From Candidatus Bipolaricaulota bacterium (GTDB lineage: Bacteria; Bipolaricaulota; Bipolaricaulia; RBG-16-55-9): a stretch of 55,515 nucleotides of DNA. The notes beneath the pieces are model-generated. The model saw only the letters and a list, made by a program, of their open reading frames with translations. It ran no database searches and was not told the origin of the DNA. The stretch's first letter is position 1. Every line of letters begins with the position of its first letter. The stretch covers positions 1 through 55,515 of the forward strand of contig JALSGO010000108.1 of the NCBI GenBank assembly GCA_026982655.1, in the 5' to 3' direction. Made by a program: the position numbers and the translations under genes. Positions 31,369-39,819 of the stretch are shown here, in pieces.

Positions 31369-34300
31369 CTACTGCACGCGCAGGGTGCTGCGGGCCTCGT
31401 TGTTCTCCTCGTTCGACTCGGGGACCTCGTCGTTGATGTCCACGACCACCAGGATCTCGAAGCGTCCGCGCCAGATGATGGACGTATCGAGCTCGGCGCG
31501 GAGGGTCCGCTCGGCACCCGCGGCCAAACCGTCTAGGCGGAAGTTGGCGAAGTTGACCTGTCGGTCCCCACCTTCTCGACGGTAGAAGAACACCACCCGG
31601 AAAGCCCCGGCGTCCCGGGGGCCCTGGTTCCGGATCGTCGCTCGTACGGTGACGATCTCGCCTACGCGCGCCTCTTGAGGGATCAGGCGCAAGCGGGCTA
31701 CGACGAGATCGGGGCCTTCCCCGACGGCGACGCGGCCCTCGCCGAGGAGGTCGAAGGAGAGCACGAAGGCGTTGTTGGTCTCGTCCCGTTCCGGGATTTC
31801 GTCGTCGGGGTCGACGACGACGCGCAGCTCGTAGCGGCCGGGTGCGAGCGAAGCGGTGCCCAGTTCGACCTTGGCAGCGGCCTGGTCTCCCGGGGCGATC
31901 TCCGGGAGCGTCACGCGGGCGAACGGCTCGAACTCGGGGGGCGGCCCCTCGCCCTCGCCCTCGCCCCCGTCCCGGTCGGTCTCCGGGGGAAGCGGTCGGA
32001 GGGCAAACTCCACCGTCAGGGGACGCGCCGGAGGCCCCTCCCCCTCGTTGCGCACGTCGGCGAAGAGGGTGAGCTCCGTCCCGACGGCGACGGGCGGGGT
32101 GGGGGAGAGGACCACGCGTTCGACGCGGAGGTCCGGCTGCGGGAGCACCCCGAGCGGCAGGACCGAGGTGTTGTTCTCCTCCACTTCCTCGGCGACCCGT
32201 CCGAAGGGGCGGTTGGCCTCGGGGGGGTCGACCACGGCCACGATCTCGACGTTCCCCGGAGGCAGGGCGGAGGTATCCAGCACGGCGCGGGCTTCCACGA
32301 ACACCTGAGGATCCGCTGCCAGGCCTGGGAAGGGGACTCGTGGGCCGAAGGCGGTGCAACGGGCGCTCCCCACCGGGCGCCAGCAGAACTCCACGTCAAA
32401 CGCCCCGGCTGCGGCGATCCCGATGTTGAAGACCTGTGCGATGACCTCGACCGGCTCCCCGCGGTTGACGACGGGAGCGAGGGGGGAGATCCGTGGGTCG
32501 GCGTAGCGGAGGCTGAGGATCACCAAGTCCGGCCCGCGCACGAAGAGGGGGGCTCCCACCTGCGGGTTGGTCCCCGTGCGGAAGGCGTTATTCGTCTCAT
32601 CCAGCTCCTCGACGCGGTCTTCGGGGTCTGCGACGATGCTCAGCTCGTACAGACCCGGTCGCAAGGGCGCGGTGGGTAGGAGCGCCTGGAACTCGCGGCG
32701 TTGACCGATCGCCAGGGACTCCAGCTCGAAGCGAGCTGCCGGGATCGTCTCTCCGAAGGCGACCTCCGCCGCGCCCGGGTTGAACTGTTCCAGGCGGCGC
32801 AGGGCGACCTCGACGACGAAGTCCTCGGCGTCTCGCTCCCCGACGTTCTCCACGGAGAACGTAAGGGTCAGGGCAGTGCCCCGGGGGACCTGCAGTCCCG
32901 GCTCGACCCGCACGCGGGTGGGGTCTACGAACAGGTCGGGCAGGCGGGGGGCCAACAGGGTGAAGGCGCTGCGCATCTCGTTGTTCGTGTCGTCTTGTTC
33001 GGGCACCCGCCCGTCGGGGTCGACCAGGACCCGGATCTCGTAGTTGCCCGGGGCGAGGTCGGAGAGGGGGAGGCTGCCTTGGGCCGTGGCGCCGGAGCCG
33101 GGCGCCAGCTCCGAGATGGTGCAGCGCGTCGCACAGGGGATGGGGACCCAGCGCAGGCGTCCGGCGGCCCGATAGAAGAAAGCGATCTCGAAGTCCTCCG
33201 CGGCGACGTCTCCCGTGTTGACCACTTCGGTCAGGACGTTCAATCGGCGCTGCGGGCGGATCTCCACAGGCGAGCTAGGCTCTAAGATCAACTTCTTGGG
33301 GTGGAGCTCCGCTCGACGGGGGACCCGCGGCTGGAGGGTGAGCGCCGAACGGATCTCGTTGTTCGTCTCGTCCCGTTCTGCGATTCGGTTGTCAGGGTCG
33401 ACGACGACCCGCAGCAGGTGAACGCCGACCTCGATTCCCCAAGCGTCGGTGTCCAGGACGCCTTCCACCGTCACCTCAGCCCCTTGGGGGATCGTCACCG
33501 TGGGGCGGGCGAACTGCAGTCCGTCGAGGAAGAAAGCGACTTCTACGTCTTGAGCCGGACCCAGCCCCGCGTTCTCCACGGCCACCGATACCCGGATCCG
33601 TTCCCCTACGCTCGGCACCGTGGGGGCAAAGCGCAGAGTGGTGGGGAAGAGCTCCGGCCCCTGGAGGAAGAGGGAAGCGAACAGCACGTTATTCGCTTCG
33701 TCCTGCTCGTCGATGCGGCCGGAGGGGCGCTCCGGGTCCGTCGGGTCCACCGTCACCCGAACGAGGTACTGTCCCGGGGCAAGCCCCAGCTCGGGGATGG
33801 GGAAGTCTACCGCGATGTCCTGAGCGGCGCCGCGGGGGAGGCCGCCGGCGAGCGTCGGGCGGGCGAGCTCGACGAACTCGGTGGGACAGGTCGTCCGCCC
33901 CTCCGGCAGGAGACAATAGGCGAACGCCACGTCGAAGGGGGGCGCATCGGCGTCCCCGGTGTTCTCGATCCGCGCCTGCAAGAGTACCGTATCCTGCGGG
34001 GTTACGGGGGAAGGGGGTTTGAAGACGAGTCGGGTCGGGCGGAGATCGGGTTGGCCCAGCTTGGAGGGGATCACCCGCAGGGTGGTGATCAGCTCGTTGT
34101 TCGTCTCGTCGAGCTCCGGGATCTGGTCGTTGGAATCTACCAGCACTCGGATCTCGTAGATGCCGGGCTCGGGGATCCGTCCGCGATCGGAGGTGTCCAA
34201 CAGCCCTTGAACTTCAATCTCTTGTTCTTCCGGGGCCAGCCCGTCGAGCTCCACCAGGGCGAAGCTGGTCCAGCTGCCGGATCCTTCCTCCTCCCCTTCC

Positions 34301-34575
34301 CCCGCCGGCGGCTCGACGCGGGGGCGCAGGAAGAACTCCACCCGGAACGCCGAAGCCGCCCGCGCTCCGGTGTTCTCCAGCTTCGCGATCAGACGGACCG
34401 GTGTCCCTTGGGGCACGGGCGAGGCGGGCTCTAGGATCAGCGTAGTGGGGTGGAGCTCCGGTCGGTCTCGACCCTCCTCGCTTCCCGGACCCGGAAGGCT
34501 TCCCAGCCCGATGACTAAGATCGTGATCGCCAGCCCTGCGACCCCCCCGTACGCCCACGTCCTCTGATGCCTCAT
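31369..34575 (-). CDS. large exported protein made of eight CARDB repeats
   Basis: After an N-terminal membrane/signal segment (GGVAGLAITILVIGLGSL), this 1068-residue protein consists almost wholly of eight CARDB beta-sandwich repeats of about 120-140 residues. Each opens with a PDL/PEL-type strand (RPELHPTTLILEP, QPDLRPTRLVFKP, GPELFPTTLRFAP, RAELHPKKLILEP, LPDLFVDPTRV, GPDLVILSLRY, QPDLRVERVVLSP, GPDLVVARLRLIP). Each closes with the family's D-x-DETNN-type turn, such as IPELDETNNEL and VPESNEENNEA. CARDB domains usually serve as adhesion or spacer modules on the cell surface. No enzyme domain or sorting signal is present. The ATG at 34575 follows AAGGAGGT. Repeats 2, 4 and 6 carry Cys pairs. 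Confidence 0.93.
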   Translation of the reverse strand: MRHQRTWAYGGVAGLAITILVIGLGSLPGPGSEEGRDRPELHPTTLILEPASPVPQGTPVRLIAKLENTGARAASAFRVEFFLRPRVEPPAGEGEEEGSGSWTSFALVELDGLAPEEQEIEVQGLLDTSDRGRIPEPGIYEIRVLVDSNDQIPELDETNNELITTLRVIPSKLGQPDLRPTRLVFKPPSPVTPQDTVLLQARIENTGDADAPPFDVAFAYCLLPEGRTTCPTEFVELARPTLAGGLPRGAAQDIAVDFPIPELGLAPGQYLVRVTVDPTDPERPSGRIDEQDEANNVLFASLFLQGPELFPTTLRFAPTVPSVGERIRVSVAVENAGLGPAQDVEVAFFLDGLQFARPTVTIPQGAEVTVEGVLDTDAWGIEVGVHLLRVVVDPDNRIAERDETNNEIRSALTLQPRVPRRAELHPKKLILEPSSPVEIRPQRRLNVLTEVVNTGDVAAEDFEIAFFYRAAGRLRWVPIPCATRCTISELAPGSGATAQGSLPLSDLAPGNYEIRVLVDPDGRVPEQDDTNNEMRSAFTLLAPRLPDLFVDPTRVRVEPGLQVPRGTALTLTFSVENVGERDAEDFVVEVALRRLEQFNPGAAEVAFGETIPAARFELESLAIGQRREFQALLPTAPLRPGLYELSIVADPEDRVEELDETNNAFRTGTNPQVGAPLFVRGPDLVILSLRYADPRISPLAPVVNRGEPVEVIAQVFNIGIAAAGAFDVEFCWRPVGSARCTAFGPRVPFPGLAADPQVFVEARAVLDTSALPPGNVEIVAVVDPPEANRPFGRVAEEVEENNTSVLPLGVLPQPDLRVERVVLSPTPPVAVGTELTLFADVRNEGEGPPARPLTVEFALRPLPPETDRDGGEGEGEGPPPEFEPFARVTLPEIAPGDQAAAKVELGTASLAPGRYELRVVVDPDDEIPERDETNNAFVLSFDLLGEGRVAVGEGPDLVVARLRLIPQEARVGEIVTVRATIRNQGPRDAGAFRVVFFYRREGGDRQVNFANFRLDGLAAGAERTLRAELDTSIIWRGRFEILVVVDINDEVPESNEENNEARSTLRVQ

Positions 34576-34709
34576 CCGCGACCTCCTTATGCTCCCCCCC
34601 TGATCGTACCTGCCTGTCCCCTGTGTCGGGGACAAGGCATCCTAGCACACGTCGGCTCGCCGAGACAAGAGCGAATCGGTATTGAGGATCACCTTCGAGA
34701 CGGTCTCGT

Positions 34710-35435
34710 TCAAGGGGTCTCCTCCTCCAAGGGCACGCAGTACGCGGGGACGGCGTCGGAAGGGAGTTCGCCGGCGTCGACCTGGGCCGTGCGCTCGGCG
34801 CAGAAGTCGAGGACCTTCTGGAGTTGACGGGCCCCAACCCGCAGGAGCTGATCGGTGCGCTCCTCGGTCGTGAGCGTCCCTTGAGGCTGCTGAGCGAGCC
34901 GCACGAAGAGGAGCAACTCGTTCCTCTGCAGGAGGACCTGCTGTTGATCCCGCTCCAAGTAGAGCAGGATCGCCCGCTGGGTCTCCTGCAGGATCGGCTC
35001 CGGGAGGAGCTCCGGGGTCTCCTCGGCCTCGGCCCGCAGGTCCCGCGGGGGGGCTTGGAGCTGGGGAGCCTCGAGGATAGCGGCTACGAACGTATCTAGT
35101 AGTTCCGGCGTCTCGAAGCGGATGAGCCCGATGACCAGCGACAGGAACCGGTTCGGGTTCGCGTAGGTGGCCACCGCGGAGACCCCGCCCTCCGGCTCCG
35201 GACTCAAGCGGTCGACCGTCTTGATCACCCAGCCGGTGTCCTCCAGGACCTCGATGAGCTCCTCTTGGGTGAGCAGCAGCTGAGCGAGCTCTTCTCGTGG
35301 TTCCGGAGGCTGTGACAAAGCTCCCAGAGCAGCCATCGCAATCCCCAGGCCCAGCGCCGTCATGCCCAACAGCAGGCTTCCCGTTCGACGTGGCCTCGAC
35401 CTGGCGTTCCCGTTCCGGGGTCGTGTGCGCTTCAT
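34710..35435 (-). CDS. exported protein of unknown function, first gene of the CARDB operon
   Basis: The 241-residue protein has no family I recognise. A strongly basic N-terminus (MKRTRPRNGNARSRPRRTG) precedes a membrane/signal segment (SLLLGMTALGLGIAMAALGAL). Then follows an acidic alpha/beta region with LTQEELIEVLEDTGWVIKTVDRL and FLSLVIGLIRFETPELLDTFV. After that come a Gln/Glu-rich helical stretch and a C-terminal part with two Cys (FCAERT, AYCVPLEE). The ATG at 35435 follows AAAGGAG; upstream starts lie beyond this site. A TATAAT promoter (35552-35581) is about 115 bases ahead. It leads the operon containing the eight-repeat CARDB protein, whose ATG is 134 bases downstream. Confidence 0.72.
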   Translation of the reverse strand: MKRTRPRNGNARSRPRRTGSLLLGMTALGLGIAMAALGALSQPPEPREELAQLLLTQEELIEVLEDTGWVIKTVDRLSPEPEGGVSAVATYANPNRFLSLVIGLIRFETPELLDTFVAAILEAPQLQAPPRDLRAEAEETPELLPEPILQETQRAILLYLERDQQQVLLQRNELLLFVRLAQQPQGTLTTEERTDQLLRVGARQLQKVLDFCAERTAQVDAGELPSDAVPAYCVPLEEETP

Positions 35436-35551
35436 CTTCGCTCCTTTCCTCTTGCGCTTCCCTTGGCCCGGTCCCGTGGGAGGGCTCACCATCGGATCCC
35501 GTCCACGTGCCTTCAGCTCCACGAGTGAGTGAGTCCCGTAGGCCCTTAGCC

Positions 35552-35581
35552 ATTATAGGCCGCTGCTCTGCCCCGGAGCAA
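35552..35581 (-). promoter_or_regulatory. predicted promoter of the minus-strand CARDB operon
   Basis: TTGCTC (35576-35581) and a perfect TATAAT (35552-35557) on the minus strand are spaced by 18 bases. Together with the palindrome and the opposite promoter it fills the 354-base gap between 35436 and 35789. Confidence 0.6.
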
Positions 35582-35648
35582 TCGCCGCCTCGTTCTCGAG
35601 CTCCTTGGGGCTCCCTCGCCGGCCCGTCGACCCATTCTACCGTTGACC

Positions 35649-35668
35649 CCCGTGAAACGTTTCACGGG
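35649..35668. promoter_or_regulatory. perfect 20-bp palindrome between the divergent CARDB operons (operator candidate)
   Basis: CCCGTGAAAC followed directly by GTTTCACGGG has no mismatch. The TGAAACGTTTCA core with central CG fits operators of LacI/GalR-family regulators. It ends 25 bases before the -35 of the plus-strand promoter and lies 67 bases above the minus-strand one. It is not a parS site: the two half-sites are in the opposite order. Confidence 0.6.
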
Positions 35669-35693
35669 AGCGAGGGGTAGACGTAGGGAGCTT

Positions 35694-35723
35694 TTGACAG
35701 GCTTTTTGTCGATCGGGTAAGAT
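35694..35723 (+). promoter_or_regulatory. strong predicted promoter of the plus-strand CARDB/propeller operon
   Basis: Consensus TTGACA (35694-35699) and TAAGAT (35718-35723) are spaced by 18 bases, 66 bases before the GTG at 35790. Confidence 0.65.
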
Positions 35724-35789
35724 CCTTCAAGAGGCGAAGATCCGCAGCGCGTTCCGGCCGGAGCGGAGCGTGGGAGGGAGAGGAGAAGG

Positions 35790-37913
35790 GTGAAGCGCAG
35801 AGGTGACCGAGGCGGACGAGAGGCCGGCGGGCGGGAGAGGGGAAGGACGGTGACGCGGGCTGTCCTGGCGGCGGCCCTGATCTCCCTGGTGCTGTGGGGA
35901 GGGGGAGCGCCGGAGGCCGGTCGGAGTCAGACGGGCCCGGGCGTGCCGAACTTGCGCATCCAGAATATCTCGTTCTCGCCGAGCTTTTTCATCGAGGATC
36001 CTCGACAGACCCAGCTCGTCCAGATCGAAGCGGCGATCGTCAACGACGGAACCGCGGACATCACGTCGGGCGCGTTCACGGTGAGCATGGCGTACCGAAG
36101 CGAACTCGCCTCGGAGTTCACGCCGATTTCGACCTGTACGGGGACCTCTTACGCCTTTAGCGAGGAGTCCCCCCTGCGGGTGCGGGAGACACGCTTGACT
36201 ACGTGCTTCTTCCCCGTGGCCACCCTGGAGCCGGGTCGGTATCTGGTCCGGGTGGAGATCACGCCGGTGGGGATCGCCCAGTCGAGCCTCGAGGATGACG
36301 TGCGGGAAGCGCTCTTGGTGATCGGGATCCCGGAGCCGGAGTTCCACCCCATCTCGATGGTCTTTAGCCCGCCTTCCCCCGTGGCGGTGGGGACGCGGGT
36401 GACGGTGCGCGTCCAAATCGAGAACACCGGGCGGCCCGCCAACCCGCCCCTAGACGTGATCTTCGAGTACTGTCTGCCCCCGGCCAACGCCACCTTCTGC
36501 GACGAGGACGAGTTCACCCGCTTCGGCTTCGCTGCGGGACGCAAGAGCCTCTCTTCGGCGCAGACCCGACCCCTCAGCGAGGGCCGGATCCTGGAGGTGT
36601 CCGACGAGATCGACACCGGCGTGCTGGAGCCGGGACGCTATCTCTTCCGGGTGCGGGTCCTCCCCCAGCAAGGGACGGAGCTGGACGAGACGAACAACGC
36701 CTTGATGGCCTTCCTGCGCGTGGTGGGCAGCCTTCCCGGCGCGGGGGGGACCAACCCACCGGTCTGCCAGCTCGAAGGCGAGGTCATGACCCTAGGGCGC
36801 GGGGTGGGGACCTCCGTGGAGGGGGGCAACGTAACCGTCCTCTATGTGGGCGTGACGGACGCCTCGGGGCGGACCACCCTGCACGCCCTCCGCAAGAGCG
36901 ACGTGGATCGGGCGGAGCCGGGGTCGGTCTGCCCGGAGATCCAAGGGTCGCCCCTCACCCTCCCGGCGCGGATCACCTCCTTTGTGCTGGACCAGCGGGT
37001 CAAGCTCCTCTATGTCGGGCTGGAGAACGGACAGCTCTTCCTCGTGAACGTGGACTCCCCCGAGATCCTGCTCGCCACGGCCCGATCCATCTCCGGTCGA
37101 GCCCTGACCACGTTGGCCTCCCGGCTCGCCGGGACGGGCGTCGGCCAAGTCTTCGTGGGGACGGCGGATGGGAACCTCTTCCGCGTCGAGGTCCGCAAGA
37201 ACGCCAATCGCATCGTCACCAGCGCCGTATCCCGCCTCTGCGTGCGGGGCAACGCGGCCATCACCGCCCTGACGATCTTCAAGGGGAACCTCTACTTCGG
37301 GACCGAGGACGGAACGGTCTACCGGATGTCGGAGCGCCGCTGCGACGAGAGCGCGGTGGAGTTCTTCCGGGGCAGCGACGCGGTGCGGACGTTGGCCATC
37401 GGAGTGGTGCAGCTTACGACCACCACCACCGATCGGGTGCTGATCGGACTGGAAAACGGGCGGTTTCACATCCTCAACCTCGCCGGCCGGGATGTATCGG
37501 GCTCCCCCCTGCGGTTGGAGGAGCCGATCACCGCCTTGGCCGTGGACCGCGGCCGACAGACGGCCTTCGTGGGGACGCAGAGCGGAACCCTCTACTCCGT
37601 GGACCTCAACGGGCGCTTCGTCCGTTGCGCCTTGGAGGGGACGATTGGTGGAGCCGTCCGAGCCCTGGCTGTGGACGACGGGGGCGACGCCGGCGAGCTG
37701 CCGAATCGGGGGACCGTACTGGTCGGATCCGACGACGCGAAGCTCTACATAGTCCGCTGGGACACCTGTGCCCTGGTCCGGGACCCCTTGACGACGCGGG
37801 GGCCGATCCGGGCCGAGTTCGTCCTCGACCCCATCGTGGGCTCGTTAGGCATCGATGGGGTCCTCGTCTTCTTCGGCGGGGGCAGCGGACTCTATCGGCT
37901 GGCGATCGACTAA
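35790..37913 (+). CDS. exported protein with two CARDB domains and a beta-propeller-like domain
   Basis: The 707-residue protein starts with a basic segment and signal (TRAVLAAALISLVLWGGG). Two CARDB modules follow, about 53-180 (PNLRIQNISFSPSF to DDVREALLVIG) and 185-315 (EFHPISMVFSPPSPV to ELDETNNALMAFLRV). From about 325 come repeated blade-like units of the form VKLLYVGLENGQLFLVN, GQVFVGTADGNLFRVE, GNLYFGTEDGTVYRMS, DRVLIGLENGRFHILN, TAFVGTQSGTLYSVD and TVLVGSDDAKLYIV. These are PQQ/WD-like propeller repeats, about seven in all. Paired Cys suggest disulfides. The GTG start follows GAGGAGAAG. A consensus promoter and palindrome lie upstream. A surface binding role is likely; no active-site residues are identifiable. 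Confidence 0.85.
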   Translation: MKRRGDRGGREAGGRERGRTVTRAVLAAALISLVLWGGGAPEAGRSQTGPGVPNLRIQNISFSPSFFIEDPRQTQLVQIEAAIVNDGTADITSGAFTVSMAYRSELASEFTPISTCTGTSYAFSEESPLRVRETRLTTCFFPVATLEPGRYLVRVEITPVGIAQSSLEDDVREALLVIGIPEPEFHPISMVFSPPSPVAVGTRVTVRVQIENTGRPANPPLDVIFEYCLPPANATFCDEDEFTRFGFAAGRKSLSSAQTRPLSEGRILEVSDEIDTGVLEPGRYLFRVRVLPQQGTELDETNNALMAFLRVVGSLPGAGGTNPPVCQLEGEVMTLGRGVGTSVEGGNVTVLYVGVTDASGRTTLHALRKSDVDRAEPGSVCPEIQGSPLTLPARITSFVLDQRVKLLYVGLENGQLFLVNVDSPEILLATARSISGRALTTLASRLAGTGVGQVFVGTADGNLFRVEVRKNANRIVTSAVSRLCVRGNAAITALTIFKGNLYFGTEDGTVYRMSERRCDESAVEFFRGSDAVRTLAIGVVQLTTTTTDRVLIGLENGRFHILNLAGRDVSGSPLRLEEPITALAVDRGRQTAFVGTQSGTLYSVDLNGRFVRCALEGTIGGAVRALAVDDGGDAGELPNRGTVLVGSDDAKLYIVRWDTCALVRDPLTTRGPIRAEFVLDPIVGSLGIDGVLVFFGGGSGLYRLAID

Positions 37914-37938
37914 GAACGAGGAGGAGAAGCAGGCGATC

Positions 37939-39783
37939 ATGAAGCGGGGGGAGACGGAACGCGGGCGCGGGCGCAGGTGCAGGTATGGGAAGGTGCGCAG
38001 CGTCGGGGTGTGGCGAGGGCTTCTGCTTGCGTTGGCGGCCGGGGGGCTGGGAGCGCTTCTCCCGGGCAGCCCGGGGGGCGAGGCCCAGAACCTCCCGGAT
38101 CTTCAAATCACCTCTCCCTTCACGGTCCAGCCGGGGGAGATCGAGCAGGGCGGGGTCGTCTCGATCCGAGCGGTGGTGACGAACAACGAGACGGGGGCGG
38201 TCCCGGTCGCCTTCGATGTGAAGTTCCAGGTGCTGCGGGAGGACACCGGGGAGGTCCGGGATCTCTCGGCCGAGGAGATCGTCTGCGTGAACGCGCCCAA
38301 GAGCGGAGACCCCTCGCGTTGTGTCGTCCCTCCGCTTGCTCCCGTAGGCGAAGCGGGGGATTCCTTCGAAGTCCGAGCGCGCTTGGACACCTCGTTCCTC
38401 AGCCCGGCCTCCTACGTGTTGCGGGCCGTAGCGGACCCGGACAACGTGGTCCAAGAGCGCACCGAGAACAACAACGAGGGCGAGGGGTTCTTGATCGTTC
38501 TCCCCCGGAAGCCGAACCTCTCGATCCTGGCCGACGTCCGCCTGGACCCGGCCGCGCCCCGACAGGGGGACTTGCTCACCGTGGAGTTTGTGGTGGAGAA
38601 CGACCGGCAGGCGGGGATCGCGGCGCCGATTCCGATCAGCCTGGGGATCCGCAGCCGGGCGGACCTGGCGTTGGGGCGGAGCGACTTCACGGAGCTCATT
38701 CCCCCAGCGATCCGCTGCCCCGGCCTGGTCATCCTCACCGGCCCTCAGGGGATCCCCCGCTGCGCCTTGGGGGACGGGTTGCCGGGCAATACCCGTCGGA
38801 CGGTGACGGTTCAGATCGCTACGGCCTTCATCGAGCCCGGGGAGTATCAGATGCGGATCTTCGTCGATCCCGAAGACGACATCGACACCGAAGCCGACGA
38901 GTCGGACAACGTGCTCCTCTTCGATTTCACGCTCCGCGCGCCTCCGAGCAACCTGACCCTCGAAGCGGGCTCCCTCGCCCCCAGCCGTCTCCTCCCCGGG
39001 CAGGTCGTGACGGTGACCTTCCGGGTGCGCAACGAGGGGCCTACGGCCCTCGAGGGCGTGGACGTCGCGCTGCGGGTGCGGGAGCTGGCGACCGGGGAAG
39101 TGCGGGATGCCCGGGACCTGAGGGGATTTACCTGCGGACCGGTAGGGACCGTCCAGCCGGGGGAGGATCGCTGTCGAGACCTGCGGCTGGAGGGCCGTGC
39201 CGGCGTCGAGCTCTTCGCCCAGTTTGCGGTAGAGGGGCTGGCCTTCGGATCCTATGAGCTCGTGATCCGGGTCGATCCCGACGACGAGATCCCGGAGGAG
39301 GCAGGCGGCGGGGAAGCCGACAACGAGCTGCGCCTTGCCTTTGCCGTGGTGGAGGAGCCGCTGCCCGGACCGGAGGAGGCAGAGCTCCGACCGGAACTCC
39401 ACCCCAGCGCCGTGCGCCTGACCCCCAGCTCCCCCCTTCCGGAAGGGGGGACGGCCCTCGTGCGGGCTACGGTGGAGAATCGAGGCACCCGGGATGCTGG
39501 GGCCTTCCGCGTGGAGTTTGCCCTGCGCCCTGAGGCCCCGGCCTCCCCCGAAGGGGGAACGATCCCCTTCCAGACGTTCGCCGAGCGGACCTTCCCCCGA
39601 CTCCGTTTGGGGAACACGCTTCAGGTCCAAGCCCTCCTCGACACCGAGGCCCTCGGCCTGCAGGAGGGAGTCTACGCCCTCCGCGTGCGGGTGATCGCCC
39701 TCGAAGACCGGGAGCTCGACCCGAACAACAACGACCTGATCGTCTTCTTTTCGGTGATCTCGCCGCCGGAGTCCTCCCCCTAA
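37939..39783 (+). CDS. exported protein with four CARDB domains
   Basis: The 614-residue protein has a basic start and signal (VWRGLLLALAAGGLGALLPG). Four CARDB-type modules follow, starting at PDLQITSPFTVQPG, PNLSILADVRLDPA, SNLTLEAGSLAPS and PELHPSAVRLTPSSP. Most end with an N-rich acidic turn (RTENNNEGEG, DESDNVLLF, GEADNELRLAF, DPNNNDLIVFF). The modules carry longer Cys-containing loops (IVCVNAPKSGDPSRC, IRCPGL to PRCALG, FTCGPV to DRCRDL) than those of the eight-repeat protein. It begins 25 bases behind the CARDB/propeller gene and is surely co-transcribed. The ATG at 37939 follows GAGGAGAAGCAGG. It ends 36 bases from the converging murF. Confidence 0.88.
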   Translation: MKRGETERGRGRRCRYGKVRSVGVWRGLLLALAAGGLGALLPGSPGGEAQNLPDLQITSPFTVQPGEIEQGGVVSIRAVVTNNETGAVPVAFDVKFQVLREDTGEVRDLSAEEIVCVNAPKSGDPSRCVVPPLAPVGEAGDSFEVRARLDTSFLSPASYVLRAVADPDNVVQERTENNNEGEGFLIVLPRKPNLSILADVRLDPAAPRQGDLLTVEFVVENDRQAGIAAPIPISLGIRSRADLALGRSDFTELIPPAIRCPGLVILTGPQGIPRCALGDGLPGNTRRTVTVQIATAFIEPGEYQMRIFVDPEDDIDTEADESDNVLLFDFTLRAPPSNLTLEAGSLAPSRLLPGQVVTVTFRVRNEGPTALEGVDVALRVRELATGEVRDARDLRGFTCGPVGTVQPGEDRCRDLRLEGRAGVELFAQFAVEGLAFGSYELVIRVDPDDEIPEEAGGGEADNELRLAFAVVEEPLPGPEEAELRPELHPSAVRLTPSSPLPEGGTALVRATVENRGTRDAGAFRVEFALRPEAPASPEGGTIPFQTFAERTFPRLRLGNTLQVQALLDTEALGLQEGVYALRVRVIALEDRELDPNNNDLIVFFSVISPPESSP

Positions 39784-39819
39784 CGGGCTACGGCTCGAAA
39801 TCGTCGGCCGGTAAAGAGG

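Noticed and set aside
35649-35668. parS (ParB-binding) site
   Set aside because: The half-sites are in the order GTGAAAC-GTTTCAC, the reverse of the parS order, so it is everted and not a parS match.
37606-39630. Long minus-strand frame (674 codons) opposite the four-CARDB gene
   Set aside because: It is composition-driven, without signal or motif. The plus-strand protein has an obvious signal and CARDB modules.
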